NCBI GenBank assembly: GCA_024638885.1
Contig: JAHEJL010000002.1
Span: forward strand, 248,001 to 312,000
Length of the DNA stretch: 64,000 nt
Source: Coraliomargarita sp.
GTDB lineage: Bacteria > Verrucomicrobiota > Verrucomicrobiia > Opitutales > UBA953
Direction: 5' to 3'
Shown here: positions 50,950 to 59,492 of the stretch, piece by piece
How positions within the stretch are numbered: the first letter of the stretch is position 1
Layout: the number at the start of each line of letters is the position of its first letter
Program-made: the position numbers and the translations under genes
The notes under the pieces: generated by a model
Told to the model about the DNA's origin: nothing
Databases searched by the model: none
Seen by the model: only the letters and a program-made list of their open reading frames with translations

Positions 50950-51822
50950 TCAGAAGAACTTACGCTTCACCGGGATCTGCTTGAAGCGCTTCGTCAGGTC
51001 GGTGAGGGACTGTTCGACGGCCATGCGTTCGAGGCTCGAAGCGCCGACGAAGCCGTCGGTGTCGGTGTGCTCGTTGATGAAGGCGGCGTCTTCCGGGGTG
51101 TTGATCGGGCCGCCGTGGCTGAGGAAGATCAGGTCGTTACGGACGGACTTCGCGGCGTCGATGATGCCCTGCGTGATCTTGGCGGCTTCCGGCAGGCTCA
51201 TCGTGGCGTTGGTCACGCCGATGGAACCGCCGACGGTCGTGCCGACGTGCGCGATGATGACGTCCGCGCCGGCTTCGGCCATGGCCTTGGACTCTTCGGG
51301 CGAGCCGACGTAGACGATCGTGAACAGGTCCATCTTGCGGGCGAGGGCGACGGTCTCGAACTCCTTCTTCACGCTCATGCCGGTCTCCTCGAGGATCTGG
51401 CGGAACTTGCCGTCGATGATCGTGTGGGTCGGGAAGTTGTTGATGCCCGAGAAGCCCATGTCCTTCACCTTGCCGAGCCAGTGCCACATGCGGCGGCGGG
51501 GGTCGGTGGCGTGCACGCCGCAGATGACCGGGATCTCCTCGACGACCGGGAGGACTTCGTATTCGCCGATCTCCATCGCGACTTCGTTGGCGTCACCGTA
51601 GGCCATCATGCCGGCCGTGGAGCCGTGGCCGGCCATGCGGAAGCGGCCGGAATTGTAGACGATGACCAGGTCGGCGCCGCCGCGTTCGATGAACTTGGCG
51701 CTGATGCCCGTGCCGGCGCCGGCGGCGATGATCGGCTTGCCCTTGGACATCGTGTCGCGGAGGCGGGCGATGACTTCGGTGCGGGTGTAAGGGTTTCCTT
51801 TTCCGGTCCAGGGGTTGGGCAT
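50950..51822 (-). CDS. TIM-barrel 'phosphoenolpyruvate hydrolase family' protein (Tm-1 C-terminal half)
   Basis: 290 residues, no signal peptide. GKPIIAAGAGTGISAKFIE, GADLVIVYNSGRFRMAG, EIPVICGVHATDPRR, GINNFPTHTIIDG and GADVIIAHVGTTVGG define the PF09370 TIM-barrel family, some members of which are annotated as phosphoenolpyruvate hydrolases. It equals the C-terminal half of Tm-1. First gene of the minus-strand unit 51822 to 48490. A C-rich leader lies before the ATG, and the AraC-type regulator is divergent 70 bp away, so it is the likely controller of this unit. Confidence 0.9.
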   Translation of the reverse strand: MPNPWTGKGNPYTRTEVIARLRDTMSKGKPIIAAGAGTGISAKFIERGGADLVIVYNSGRFRMAGHGSTAGMMAYGDANEVAMEIGEYEVLPVVEEIPVICGVHATDPRRRMWHWLGKVKDMGFSGINNFPTHTIIDGKFRQILEETGMSVKKEFETVALARKMDLFTIVYVGSPEESKAMAEAGADVIIAHVGTTVGGSIGVTNATMSLPEAAKITQGIIDAAKSVRNDLIFLSHGGPINTPEDAAFINEHTDTDGFVGASSLERMAVEQSLTDLTKRFKQIPVKRKFF

Positions 51823-51891
51823 GGTGTTGTTGAAAGGGGGGAAGGGTGGTCGGGGGTTGCTCCGTGCGGGGATAGGTCTTATGCAAAGGAC

Positions 51892-52797
51892 GTGGCCCGC
51901 AAGAGCGATTTAAATCATTACAGCGAGACGCAACTCCGTCATTCCGAGGCGGACATCGAGAACCCGCGTTCCCGTCGCCGGAGCGTCGTCGCCGCCGAGC
52001 ATCAGGACGAGCGGCCGTGGATCCTGTCCGGCGAACGCTGCAAGGAGCTCGGGCTCTTCGAGATCGCCCACCTCGGGGTCGCCGAGATGCTGGCCCCTTA
52101 TGAGGTGGTCCGGGCCAACCAAAGCGGCGCCTTCTTCATGGCCTGCCTGAGCGGTCAAGGGCAGGTGTGGGTCGACGGACGCTGGCGCACGATGACCGCC
52201 GGCCAGGCCTGCCTCCAGCCGGCGGGCATCCGGAACTCCTTCCGCATCGGCCGCAGCAAGCGCTGGGAGTTCTGCTGGATCCGCTTCGCCGGCGGGGTCC
52301 GTTCCAACACCATCTTTCGCGCCAGTTCGCCGGTGCTCGCGGATTTCGATGCCGAACCGCTGCGAGCAGCCATCAACGGCCTCATCGCCGAACTCAAGGG
52401 CGCCGCGGTGTCGCGACGTAACCACCAGTGGATCGAGCTGGCCTATGATTATGTCCGCAGCTTCGCGGGTAGCTTCCGGGGCGATCCGCGGGTGCAGCGC
52501 CTTTGGGATGAGGTCCATGGTCGGCTGGACTTCGCCTGGGACACCAAGACGTTGTCGCGGCAGTCCGGCCTCAGCTTCGAACATCTGCGTCGCCTCTGCC
52601 TGAAGGAGATCGGTCGGACGCCGATGAACCACCTGACCCACCTGCGCATCCAGCAGGCGATCCGCCTGATCAGCGAGACCGACGACAAACTGGCGGTCAT
52701 CGCCCGCAAGGTCGGCTTCGCCAACGGCAACAGCTTCTCCTCGGCCTTCAAGAAGTCGACCGGGCACGCCCCGTCGCACTTCCGGTCGGAGGCTTGA
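51892..52797 (+). CDS. AraC-family transcriptional regulator
   Basis: 301 residues from a GTG at 51892, the first reasonable start after the divergent Tm-1 unit; the frame stays open far upstream only as antisense to that unit, and no ATG occurs until ~52090. Residues ~45-150 are an AraC-type cupin sensor (GQGQVWVDGRWRTMTAGQAC, AGIRNSFRIG). Residues ~205-300 hold the double helix-turn-helix (LSRQSGLSFEHLRRLCLKEI, AVIARKVGFANGNSFSSAFK). It probably activates the divergent PEP hydrolase/Tm-1/pectate lyase unit in response to a pectin-derived compound (inference from position). Confidence 0.85.
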   Translation: MARKSDLNHYSETQLRHSEADIENPRSRRRSVVAAEHQDERPWILSGERCKELGLFEIAHLGVAEMLAPYEVVRANQSGAFFMACLSGQGQVWVDGRWRTMTAGQACLQPAGIRNSFRIGRSKRWEFCWIRFAGGVRSNTIFRASSPVLADFDAEPLRAAINGLIAELKGAAVSRRNHQWIELAYDYVRSFAGSFRGDPRVQRLWDEVHGRLDFAWDTKTLSRQSGLSFEHLRRLCLKEIGRTPMNHLTHLRIQQAIRLISETDDKLAVIARKVGFANGNSFSSAFKKSTGHAPSHFRSEA

Positions 52798-52891
52798 AAA
52801 CGGCCCTTAATGTGCATCTGAGAGGGGTCGGGTTGCGGCTGGGGATGTCGCTAAGTGTTGAAGGCGGCGGGGGTCGGCTTTTGATGTGCCC

Positions 52892-55800
52892 ATGCTTCCC
52901 CGCATCACCCCCTTCCTGTGCCTCCTTTGCGCCGGCCTCTCCGCCGTCCTGAGCGCGGCGCCGCTCAAGGTCACCGTCATCGCCGACGACCATGTCGCGG
53001 TCAAATCCTTGGTCGAAGAACTCAAGGGTGCCGGCGCCCTCGTGACCGAAGCCGACCGTCCTGCTGAGATCATCGACGCGAAGCACGACAAGGACGAGGT
53101 CATCGTGCTCTATCGCAAGGATTACGTGCCTTACGAAGTCAAGGACCGGGCGGCCCTCGCCGATCTCTCGAACCGCGGCATCGGCTTCGTCGTGCTCCGT
53201 GGCGCGATCGCCGGACCTTCCGCTTCCTGGGCCAAGGATACCTTCGGGGCCGGCTGGACCCAGGATAGCCGCCGCTTCCGGGCCCTCATGATGCTGAACG
53301 TACGCACCGATGCGCACCCTTTGGCCAAGGATGCTTCCACCTTCGACGTCACCGACCAGACCGTCTTCGAGCTGGACCTCAACGAGAAGATCCAGGTGCT
53401 CGCCTCGTCCTTCACCTCGAAGGTCGGCGCCAACCGCAAGAAGATCGTCGAGGTCTCGGACAAGGCCTCGATCTATGACATCCAGCCGCAGGCATGGGTC
53501 TTCGAGAACGCCCGCCTCCGTTCCGCGGTCTTTCTGCAGGGCGAAGCCGAGACCCTGGCGCACGCCAGTTACCGCACCTTCATCAAGCGCGGCATCGCCT
53601 GGGCGGCCCGTCGGGCGAACGTGGACGAACTCTGCGGTCCGAAGGATCTCGTCGACCTGCGTTACCCGGTCGGCGGTCCGAGCCGCGCCGAGAAAGCCAT
53701 CGCGGCCTTCCAGATGCAACCTGGCTTCAAGGCCGGCGTCATCGCGACCGAACCCTTGATCAATAAGCCCATCGCCGTCCAGTGGGATGAGCGAGGTCGC
53801 ATGTGGGTCGCCGAGACTCCGGAATATCCGAACGGCCGCCGTCCGCTGACCGCCGAATCCTGGCGCGAGGGCGGGGTGCTCGTCCCCGGCAGCTACGATC
53901 GCCCGGCGCAGGACAAGATCAGCGTGCTCGTCGACACCGACGGCGACGGCATCGCTGACAAGAAGCAGCTTTTCCACGAAGGCCTCGAGCTGATCACCGG
54001 CTTCTGCCCCTACAAGGACGGCGTCATCGCCGTCTGCCAGCCGCACATCGTCTGGCTGCGCGACACCGACGGCGACGGCAAGGCTGACAAGGAAGTCGTC
54101 CTTTACGGCGGCTTCACGCCGGGCGACACCCATTTCGTCGCCAATCACTTCGTGGTCGCGCCCGACGGCTGGATCTACGCCAGCAATGGCGGAGGCGGCG
54201 AGGTCTTCCCGGTCGCGAATCCTGAGCGCAAGGTGCGCCTTTCTTCCGGCACGTTCCGTTTCAAGCCTGATGGCTCCGCTATCGAGCAGATCGCGTCGCA
54301 GGGCGGCAACAGCTTCGGCAACGAAGTGACCGGCAAGATGGAGCTCTACCACGGCAAGGCGACCAACGGTAATCCCATCCAGCACGTCGTGCTGCCGGAG
54401 TCCGTCCTCGCCAAGGCGCCGGGCACGCCGGCCAAGGCTTTCAACTCGGTCAATCCGCGTCGTCCCGTGTTGCGCGCCGACTTGCCTGACCGCGCTCCGT
54501 TGCTGCAGATCGACCAGGTCGGTTACTATACCGCCGCCTGTTCCGTGGCTGTGCAGGAGCATGGTGCCTGGCCGGAGGAATATCGTGACACCATCTTCAT
54601 CACCGAACCGATCCTCGACATCATCCACTTCGAGAAGCTGATGCCGAGCGGCCCGACGTTCCTGGGCGAGGTCACGCTCAAGGACCGCGAGTGGCTCCGC
54701 TCGATGGATCATTGGTTCTGCCCGATCGACGTCTCCTTCGGCCCGGACGGCGCGATGTACGTGCTCGATTTCTACACCCCGGTCGTCGCGCATAACGATA
54801 CCCGTGGCCCGCTGCACAGCAAGTCCGGCGCCTCGGTGCGTCCGGACCGTGAGCACTACTTCGGTCGTATCTACCGCATCCAGCATGACGCCGCTCCGAA
54901 GTTCGCGATCCCCGACCTGTCCAAGGCGGACGTCGCCGGCCTTGTCGCCGCGTTCGACCACCCGAACAAGGTCGTCCGTTTCAACGCCCTGCGCGTCCTC
55001 ATGGATAAGGACGCCGGCCTCCTGGCTTCGGCGGTGGGTCCGCTGATGACCATGGTCCGCAGCGACGCCAAGGTCGAAGCCCGCATCCTCGCCCTTTGGG
55101 CCCTGCAGCGTCTCGATCGACTGGAAGACGGCCTGCTTCGCGTGCTTTGCGCCGATGCCGATGCGGCCATGCGTAAGAACGCCTTCCTCGTCGCCGAGGC
55201 GGCTCGGAGCAAACTCCCGACTGATGTCTATGCCGCCGCCTTGAACGATGCCGAGCCGCGCGTCCGCTTGGCCGCCTTGCGTGCCATGGGCTCCGCGCCC
55301 TTGGAGCCGTCCGCCGGCGCCTTGCTCCTCAAGGCCCAGGCCACCATGACCGATGACTGGTCCAAGGCCGCCGCCACCGCGGCCGCCGCGGCGAACCCTG
55401 GACCCGTGTTGGCCGGCATCCTCGCCGGTCAGGCTGATGCCGCCGGTGCCGAATTCGCCCGCACCCTCGCCGCCTCGGTCTCCGGCGAAGACGCCGCGCT
55501 CGTCCTGGCCGCCGCTGCCAAGTCGGCCAATCGTCCCGTCGCCGCCGCCGTCGTCCGTGAGCTTGCTTCCCGCCGCGTCGCCGCTCCGGCTTCGCTCGAT
55601 TCGGCGCGTGCTTCGCTCCGCGCCTTGCTGGCCAGCCAGGATGATGCCATCGCCGGATCGGCGGCTGCGCTTGCGGCGCTGTGGTTCACCGATGGTTCCT
55701 TGAAGGCCGAGCTCGCCGTCGCCGCGGATCGTCTGCTGCCGGTGTTGGCCGATGCCAAGGCGTCCGTAGAGGCGCAGGTCGCCGCCGCCCGCGTGCTCGT

Positions 55801-58015
55801 GCTCCTGCGGGATATCGACCCGAAGGTTCGCCCGGCCCTGACCGAAGCCCTGTCTGGTTCGCGTGAGGCCGTCGCGGTCGCCACCGTCGGCGCCTTGGCT
55901 GCCAGCGGTGACGCTTCGGTCGGCAAACTCCTCTACGGCGCCTTCCCGAAGTCTGCAGGCACTTTCCGCGCCACCTTGTTCTCGGCCTTGGCCGGACGAA
56001 CCGAATGGGCGGGACTGGTGCTCGATGCGCTCGAGGCCAAATCGCTTTCCGCGATGCAGCTCGGACCCATGCAGGTCTCGCAGCTCGTCCGCCACCCGGA
56101 TGAAGGCGTCGCCAAGCGCGCCGCGTCCGTGCTCGCCAAGCTCAACGCCGGCAGCACCCCCGCCAAGGACGAGCTCGTCGCCAAGCTACGTCCGGAGGTC
56201 GAGAAGCCCGGTGATGCCGCGAAGGGCAAAGAACTCTTCACCGCGGTCTGTCAGACGTGTCACAAGATCGGCAACGTCGGCAACGATTTCGGCCCGAACC
56301 TCCAAGGCATCGGTTCGCATCCGGCTGCGGAGCTGCTGGTCCATATCGTCGACCCGAACCGCATGGTCGACGACGAGCATCGCACCTGGAACTTCAAGAT
56401 GAAGGACGGCACCCAGTATTCCGCCCTCATCGGCAGCGAGAATCCCAGTTTCGTGAAACTCAAACTCCCTGCGGGCCAGTCGGCCGAGCTCAAGGTCGCC
56501 GACATCGTGAGCCGCGAGCGCAGCCCGAACTCCCTGATGCCCGAAGGCTTCGAGTCCCTCGGCGCCGAAGGCCTCCGCAATGTCATCGCCTACCTGCGCA
56601 GCGTCGCGATCTCGCCCGAAGGCGAGACCGTCGGTCGCTTCCGCCTGCTCGATCTCCGCGCCGCGTTCACGGCCTCCACCACCACCGGTCTCTACGCCAG
56701 CAAGGAAGCCAAGCGCGACACGCTGACCTTCGCCCAGTTCGGCAAGGTCGAGTCCAACGGGGTGCCTTACAAGGTCATCGACCCCAAGACCGCCAAGGAC
56801 GGCCTGAACGTCATCGTCCTCAAGGGTGGCAACGGCAAGGGCGTCTATTCCAAGAGCTTCGCCCAGAAGGTCGAGATCCCGGTCGGCTCCGTGGCCAATC
56901 GCATCCACTTCCTCGGCGCCGTCGGCGGCTGGGGGGCGCACGATGCCATCGCCATGATCGCCGAGGTGCATTTCCTCGGCGGCAAGGTACAGAAGAAGGT
57001 CTTTTACGGAGCGCGTGACTTCGCCGACTACAACGGCACCGGCGACGTCCCGGGCTCCAAGTCCGCCCGCCAGCTCCTGGTCGGCGAGGGCCGTCAGGTG
57101 CGCACGCTTTGGATCCCCGTCGAAAGCGACGATATCATCGACAAGCTCGTCCTGAGTTCCGCGGACACCGAGATCGCTCCGACCACCGTGGCCGTGACCA
57201 TCGAGATCGGCGGTCCGCCCAATCCGCCCCGCGGCAAGGACGAGGATGCGCCCAAGCCTGGCAAGAAGACCAAGGCCAAGGCGAACGAAGGCCCCAGCGA
57301 CCTGCTGCCGAAGGATAATCCGAAGACCACGCAGGCTTTCGGCCAGCAGTTCGGTCCGCGCAAGGCCGGGCAGCTCCGCGTCCTCTTCGCCGGCGCCGGC
57401 AGTTCGCACAACTTCCCCGCCTTCTTCCTCGGGACGGATGCGCTGACGGCCAAGGCCGCCGGCTACGACGTAGCCTCGACGCCGAACCTGAAGGAGGCGC
57501 TCACGCTGCTCCCGGAGGCCGACCTGTTCGTCTTCAGCGGCAACCATGGCCAGTTCGGCACGCCCGAGTTCCAGAAGGCCATCCGCGACTTCGCGGCGGC
57601 CGGGAAGGGCATCGTCCTACTGCATGCCGCCACCTGGTATAACTGGCCGCTCGAGACCAAGTATAACGACGAGTTCGTCTGCGGTGGCGCCCGCGGCCAT
57701 GGCCATAGCGACTTCCCGTTCACCGTCACCAAGCCTGAGCATCCCGTCATGAAGGGCGTCCCGGCGACGTTCGTGATCAACGACGAGAGCTATAACGTCG
57801 AGTTCACGCGCCCCGAAGGCGCGGAGGTCCTCGGCACGATCCCTCGCCAGAATCCGAAGGAAGGGCAGTCGAAGATCCTGCCGTCCGTCTGGACCGTCAA
57901 GTATCCCGGCGCCAAGGTCGTCTGCATCGCCCTCGGCCACGACGAGAAGTCGCACGACCACCCGGCCTACCGCCAGCTCCTCCTGAACTCGTTGAGCTGG
58001 GTTGCCCAGAAATAA
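52892..58015 (+). CDS. giant exported ThuA / dehydrogenase / HEAT / cytochrome c / ThuA protein
   Basis: 1707 residues from the ATG at 52892; a GTG at 52886 is the alternative. Signal peptide ~1-21. A divergent ThuA-like GATase domain (~24-245; VVLRGA, AGWTQDSRRF, YRTFIKRGIAWAA); PVC dehydrogenase propeller (~268-685; GRMWVAETPEYPN, VDTDGDGIADKKQLF, GPDGAMYVLDFYTPVVAHND); HEAT repeats (~690-1090); cytochrome c CQTCH (1120-1124) with GNDFGPNLQGIG; a beta-sandwich (~1255-1440; GGWGAHDAIAMI); an acidic/lysine linker; and a canonical ThuA domain (~1490-1707; FSGNHGQFG, VLLHAATWYNW, VCGGARGHGHSDF, ALGHDEKSHDHP). ThuA proteins act on 3-keto sugars or related glycosides in known systems. Function predicted as periplasmic sugar oxidation and cleavage. 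Confidence 0.88.
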   Translation: MLPRITPFLCLLCAGLSAVLSAAPLKVTVIADDHVAVKSLVEELKGAGALVTEADRPAEIIDAKHDKDEVIVLYRKDYVPYEVKDRAALADLSNRGIGFVVLRGAIAGPSASWAKDTFGAGWTQDSRRFRALMMLNVRTDAHPLAKDASTFDVTDQTVFELDLNEKIQVLASSFTSKVGANRKKIVEVSDKASIYDIQPQAWVFENARLRSAVFLQGEAETLAHASYRTFIKRGIAWAARRANVDELCGPKDLVDLRYPVGGPSRAEKAIAAFQMQPGFKAGVIATEPLINKPIAVQWDERGRMWVAETPEYPNGRRPLTAESWREGGVLVPGSYDRPAQDKISVLVDTDGDGIADKKQLFHEGLELITGFCPYKDGVIAVCQPHIVWLRDTDGDGKADKEVVLYGGFTPGDTHFVANHFVVAPDGWIYASNGGGGEVFPVANPERKVRLSSGTFRFKPDGSAIEQIASQGGNSFGNEVTGKMELYHGKATNGNPIQHVVLPESVLAKAPGTPAKAFNSVNPRRPVLRADLPDRAPLLQIDQVGYYTAACSVAVQEHGAWPEEYRDTIFITEPILDIIHFEKLMPSGPTFLGEVTLKDREWLRSMDHWFCPIDVSFGPDGAMYVLDFYTPVVAHNDTRGPLHSKSGASVRPDREHYFGRIYRIQHDAAPKFAIPDLSKADVAGLVAAFDHPNKVVRFNALRVLMDKDAGLLASAVGPLMTMVRSDAKVEARILALWALQRLDRLEDGLLRVLCADADAAMRKNAFLVAEAARSKLPTDVYAAALNDAEPRVRLAALRAMGSAPLEPSAGALLLKAQATMTDDWSKAAATAAAAANPGPVLAGILAGQADAAGAEFARTLAASVSGEDAALVLAAAAKSANRPVAAAVVRELASRRVAAPASLDSARASLRALLASQDDAIAGSAAALAALWFTDGSLKAELAVAADRLLPVLADAKASVEAQVAAARVLVLLRDIDPKVRPALTEALSGSREAVAVATVGALAASGDASVGKLLYGAFPKSAGTFRATLFSALAGRTEWAGLVLDALEAKSLSAMQLGPMQVSQLVRHPDEGVAKRAASVLAKLNAGSTPAKDELVAKLRPEVEKPGDAAKGKELFTAVCQTCHKIGNVGNDFGPNLQGIGSHPAAELLVHIVDPNRMVDDEHRTWNFKMKDGTQYSALIGSENPSFVKLKLPAGQSAELKVADIVSRERSPNSLMPEGFESLGAEGLRNVIAYLRSVAISPEGETVGRFRLLDLRAAFTASTTTGLYASKEAKRDTLTFAQFGKVESNGVPYKVIDPKTAKDGLNVIVLKGGNGKGVYSKSFAQKVEIPVGSVANRIHFLGAVGGWGAHDAIAMIAEVHFLGGKVQKKVFYGARDFADYNGTGDVPGSKSARQLLVGEGRQVRTLWIPVESDDIIDKLVLSSADTEIAPTTVAVTIEIGGPPNPPRGKDEDAPKPGKKTKAKANEGPSDLLPKDNPKTTQAFGQQFGPRKAGQLRVLFAGAGSSHNFPAFFLGTDALTAKAAGYDVASTPNLKEALTLLPEADLFVFSGNHGQFGTPEFQKAIRDFAAAGKGIVLLHAATWYNWPLETKYNDEFVCGGARGHGHSDFPFTVTKPEHPVMKGVPATFVINDESYNVEFTRPEGAEVLGTIPRQNPKEGQSKILPSVWTVKYPGAKVVCIALGHDEKSHDHPAYRQLLLNSLSWVAQK

Positions 58016-58018
58016 CGG

Positions 58019-58039
58019 GAGTATCGAGTATCGAGTATC
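58019..58039 (+). repeat. GAGTATC heptamer array, copy 2
   Basis: Three exact GAGTATC heptamers, starting 3 bp past the stop codon of the giant gene. Confidence 0.8.
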
Positions 58040-58059
58040 GGGGGAGTGATAATTATTAT

Positions 58060-58072
58060 AAACGAATCGTTT
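58060..58072. promoter_or_regulatory. 13-bp palindrome in AT-rich spacer
   Basis: AAACGA-A-TCGTTT, directly after TTATTATA, in the most AT-rich stretch of the 58016-58128 spacer. It is a candidate operator for the Dabb gene; there is no other support. Confidence 0.3.
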
Positions 58073-58090
58073 CTTCCGTCCGCTAACTTG

Positions 58091-58123
58091 CCCTATACTC
58101 CATACTCTAAACCCTATACTCTC
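58091..58123 (-). repeat. GAGTATN heptamer array, copy 3 (inverted)
   Basis: Three GAGTAT cores on the minus strand (58116-58121, 58102-58107, 58095-58100), inverted relative to copy 2 and sharing a 16-mer with 9318-9333. It lies directly upstream of the Dabb start. Confidence 0.75.
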
Positions 58124-58128
58124 ATCCA

Positions 58129-58425
58129 ATGGTCTACCACTACGGAACCTTCGTCTTCAAGCAAGGCGTCACCCAAGCCCAGATCGACACCTGCTTCGCC
58201 GAGATGCGCGGCATGGTCGGCAAGATCCCCGGCCTGCTTTCCATGCAGCATGGCGTCTACCAGAGCGACGAAGGCCTGAACGACGGCTTCACGCATGGCT
58301 TCGTCATGACCTTCGACACGCCGCAGAGCCGTGACCGCTATCTCCCGCACCCTGAACACGAGCGGGTGAAAGAGGTCGTCGTCCCGAACCTCGAGCGCGT
58401 GATGGTCTTCGACTTCACCGTCTGA
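58129..58425 (+). CDS. Dabb (stress-responsive alpha/beta barrel) domain protein
   Basis: 98-residue single-domain protein matching PF07876: HYGTFVFKQGVTQAQIDTCF, a mid-helix EMRGMVGKIPGLLSMQHGVY, FVMTFDTPQSRDRYLPHPEH and VMVFDFTV. It forms a dimeric ferredoxin-like fold. The role in bacteria is unknown; members often sit beside polysaccharide-degradation and dehydrogenase genes. No signal peptide. It is preceded by the GAGTATN arrays and a palindrome, and followed by the AT-rich island. Confidence 0.9.
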   Translation: MVYHYGTFVFKQGVTQAQIDTCFAEMRGMVGKIPGLLSMQHGVYQSDEGLNDGFTHGFVMTFDTPQSRDRYLPHPEHERVKEVVVPNLERVMVFDFTV

Positions 58426-58438
58426 GGAGAGGTTTTAA

Positions 58439-58444
58439 TATACT
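58439..58444 (+). promoter_or_regulatory. possible -10 box of first island gene
   Basis: TATACT, 13 bp before the ATG at 58457, matches the sigma-70 -10 pattern; no good -35 hexamer is at the expected distance. Confidence 0.25.
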
Positions 58445-58456
58445 CTTACCCAGCGA

Positions 58457-58831
58457 ATGAAGAGAATCTGCATATTCCTTATATTTCTATCGCTGTTGAT
58501 CCTGTGTGTGCTCGGCTACAAAAGCTTTAGTGGCAAAGTTTTACACCATAGTCAGGCGGCTATTGGCGAGGGGGTGATTACGATCCGTGAGCTACAGCTC
58601 TCACCTTTGACTATTCCTGGTCTTCTTGGGGTGGGTGATTGCGTCTACCGTTGTGAATACGTCCCGCATCCGGGGTGGCCTTCCACCAGCTCGATCAGCT
58701 TCATTGGCGAAAGTTACTTTCCCTCCAAGATGACTGTTGAGTGGAATGACCATGATTCGGCAAAAGTTACTCTTGATGATCAAGCGGTATTCTTTCTCGA
58801 GAGAGGCGTTTGGCGAAAGGATTCCCGCTGA
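58457..58831 (+). CDS. hypothetical protein with N-terminal membrane anchor
   Basis: 124 residues, not recognised. Residues 5-20 are hydrophobic (IFLIFLSLLILCVLG) after a basic start, an uncleaved anchor or signal peptide; no lipobox is seen. The remainder is probably beta-rich and soluble, with two Cys (DCVYRC) that could form a disulfide, and SISFIGESYFPSKMTVEW. Base composition is AT-richer than the surrounding genes, and the next two genes share this. It could be an exported accessory or an acquired orphan; no domain can be named. Confidence 0.65.
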   Translation: MKRICIFLIFLSLLILCVLGYKSFSGKVLHHSQAAIGEGVITIRELQLSPLTIPGLLGVGDCVYRCEYVPHPGWPSTSSISFIGESYFPSKMTVEWNDHDSAKVTLDDQAVFFLERGVWRKDSR

Positions 58832-58906
58832 ACCTAGATCAGGCTTCGTGACACCGATGAGTTCGCCGGGGATCCTGTCGACCAGCGTGGTCACCTTTAA
58901 TAAATA

Positions 58907-59437
58907 ATGGAAAAACACCCGATAAATTTACACACTCGACTACCCAACAACGTTTTCGAAGGAAAATGGGGTGCATTTCTTTTCTTTGATCCCGATTGGA
59001 TTTTTTGTCCGGGATTTATAGCAATTTGCCAAAGTATTATATCAAAAAGCCACGTCACCTGGATTGAGGTAACTGACTTGGAAAACCCTAACTCGTCCTT
59101 CCGAATCGATAGTACAACGACTCGAGAAAGCTATCAACAGGTGCTTTCTGGCCAAGATTGTAATGGGTGGATTTATCTTTTTCACAGATTCGCAATATCA
59201 TCACCCACGAAAAATTGGTGTATCTATCTGGAAAGGGATGCTGAAATCGCAATTTTTGCCTCTAAGCCTGAATGCCCTGACGAAATAAGGGATATCATGA
59301 TCCAGGATTTCAAGGCTTTACCCATCGTCAAAGTGGTATCGTCCCAAGGCATTTCAGCGTTTGATAAAGAAGTCGTCTCAGAGTCATACATCGAAAAGCT
59401 AATTGAGTCGTTTTCTGATCAAGATGAAAGGAACTAG
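58907..59437 (+). CDS. hypothetical cytoplasmic protein
   Basis: 176 residues, not recognised, no signal peptide or membrane segment. It is rich in aromatics and charged residues (FLFFDPDWIFCPGF, CNGWIYLFHRF, NWCIYLERDAEIAIF). The 'WCIY-ERD-EIAIF' run resembles small immunity-type proteins that sit beside toxins, but no toxin gene is adjacent, so that is only a suggestion. It is AT-rich, with weak translation-start context. It lies between the two other island genes with short gaps. Confidence 0.6.
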   Translation: MEKHPINLHTRLPNNVFEGKWGAFLFFDPDWIFCPGFIAICQSIISKSHVTWIEVTDLENPNSSFRIDSTTTRESYQQVLSGQDCNGWIYLFHRFAISSPTKNWCIYLERDAEIAIFASKPECPDEIRDIMIQDFKALPIVKVVSSQGISAFDKEVVSESYIEKLIESFSDQDERN

Positions 59438-59492
59438 GCTATTACAAACCGACCATTCCTGACATCATTAAGCATGTGAACGAAAACATCCA

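Noticed and set aside
50548..51891. Upstream extension of the AraC regulator frame
   Set aside because: It is antisense to the Tm-1 pair and low complexity; the regulator begins at the GTG at 51892.
58019..58123. GAGTATN arrays considered as a CRISPR array
   Set aside because: The repeats are seven bases long, contiguous, without spacers, and no cas gene is in the window.
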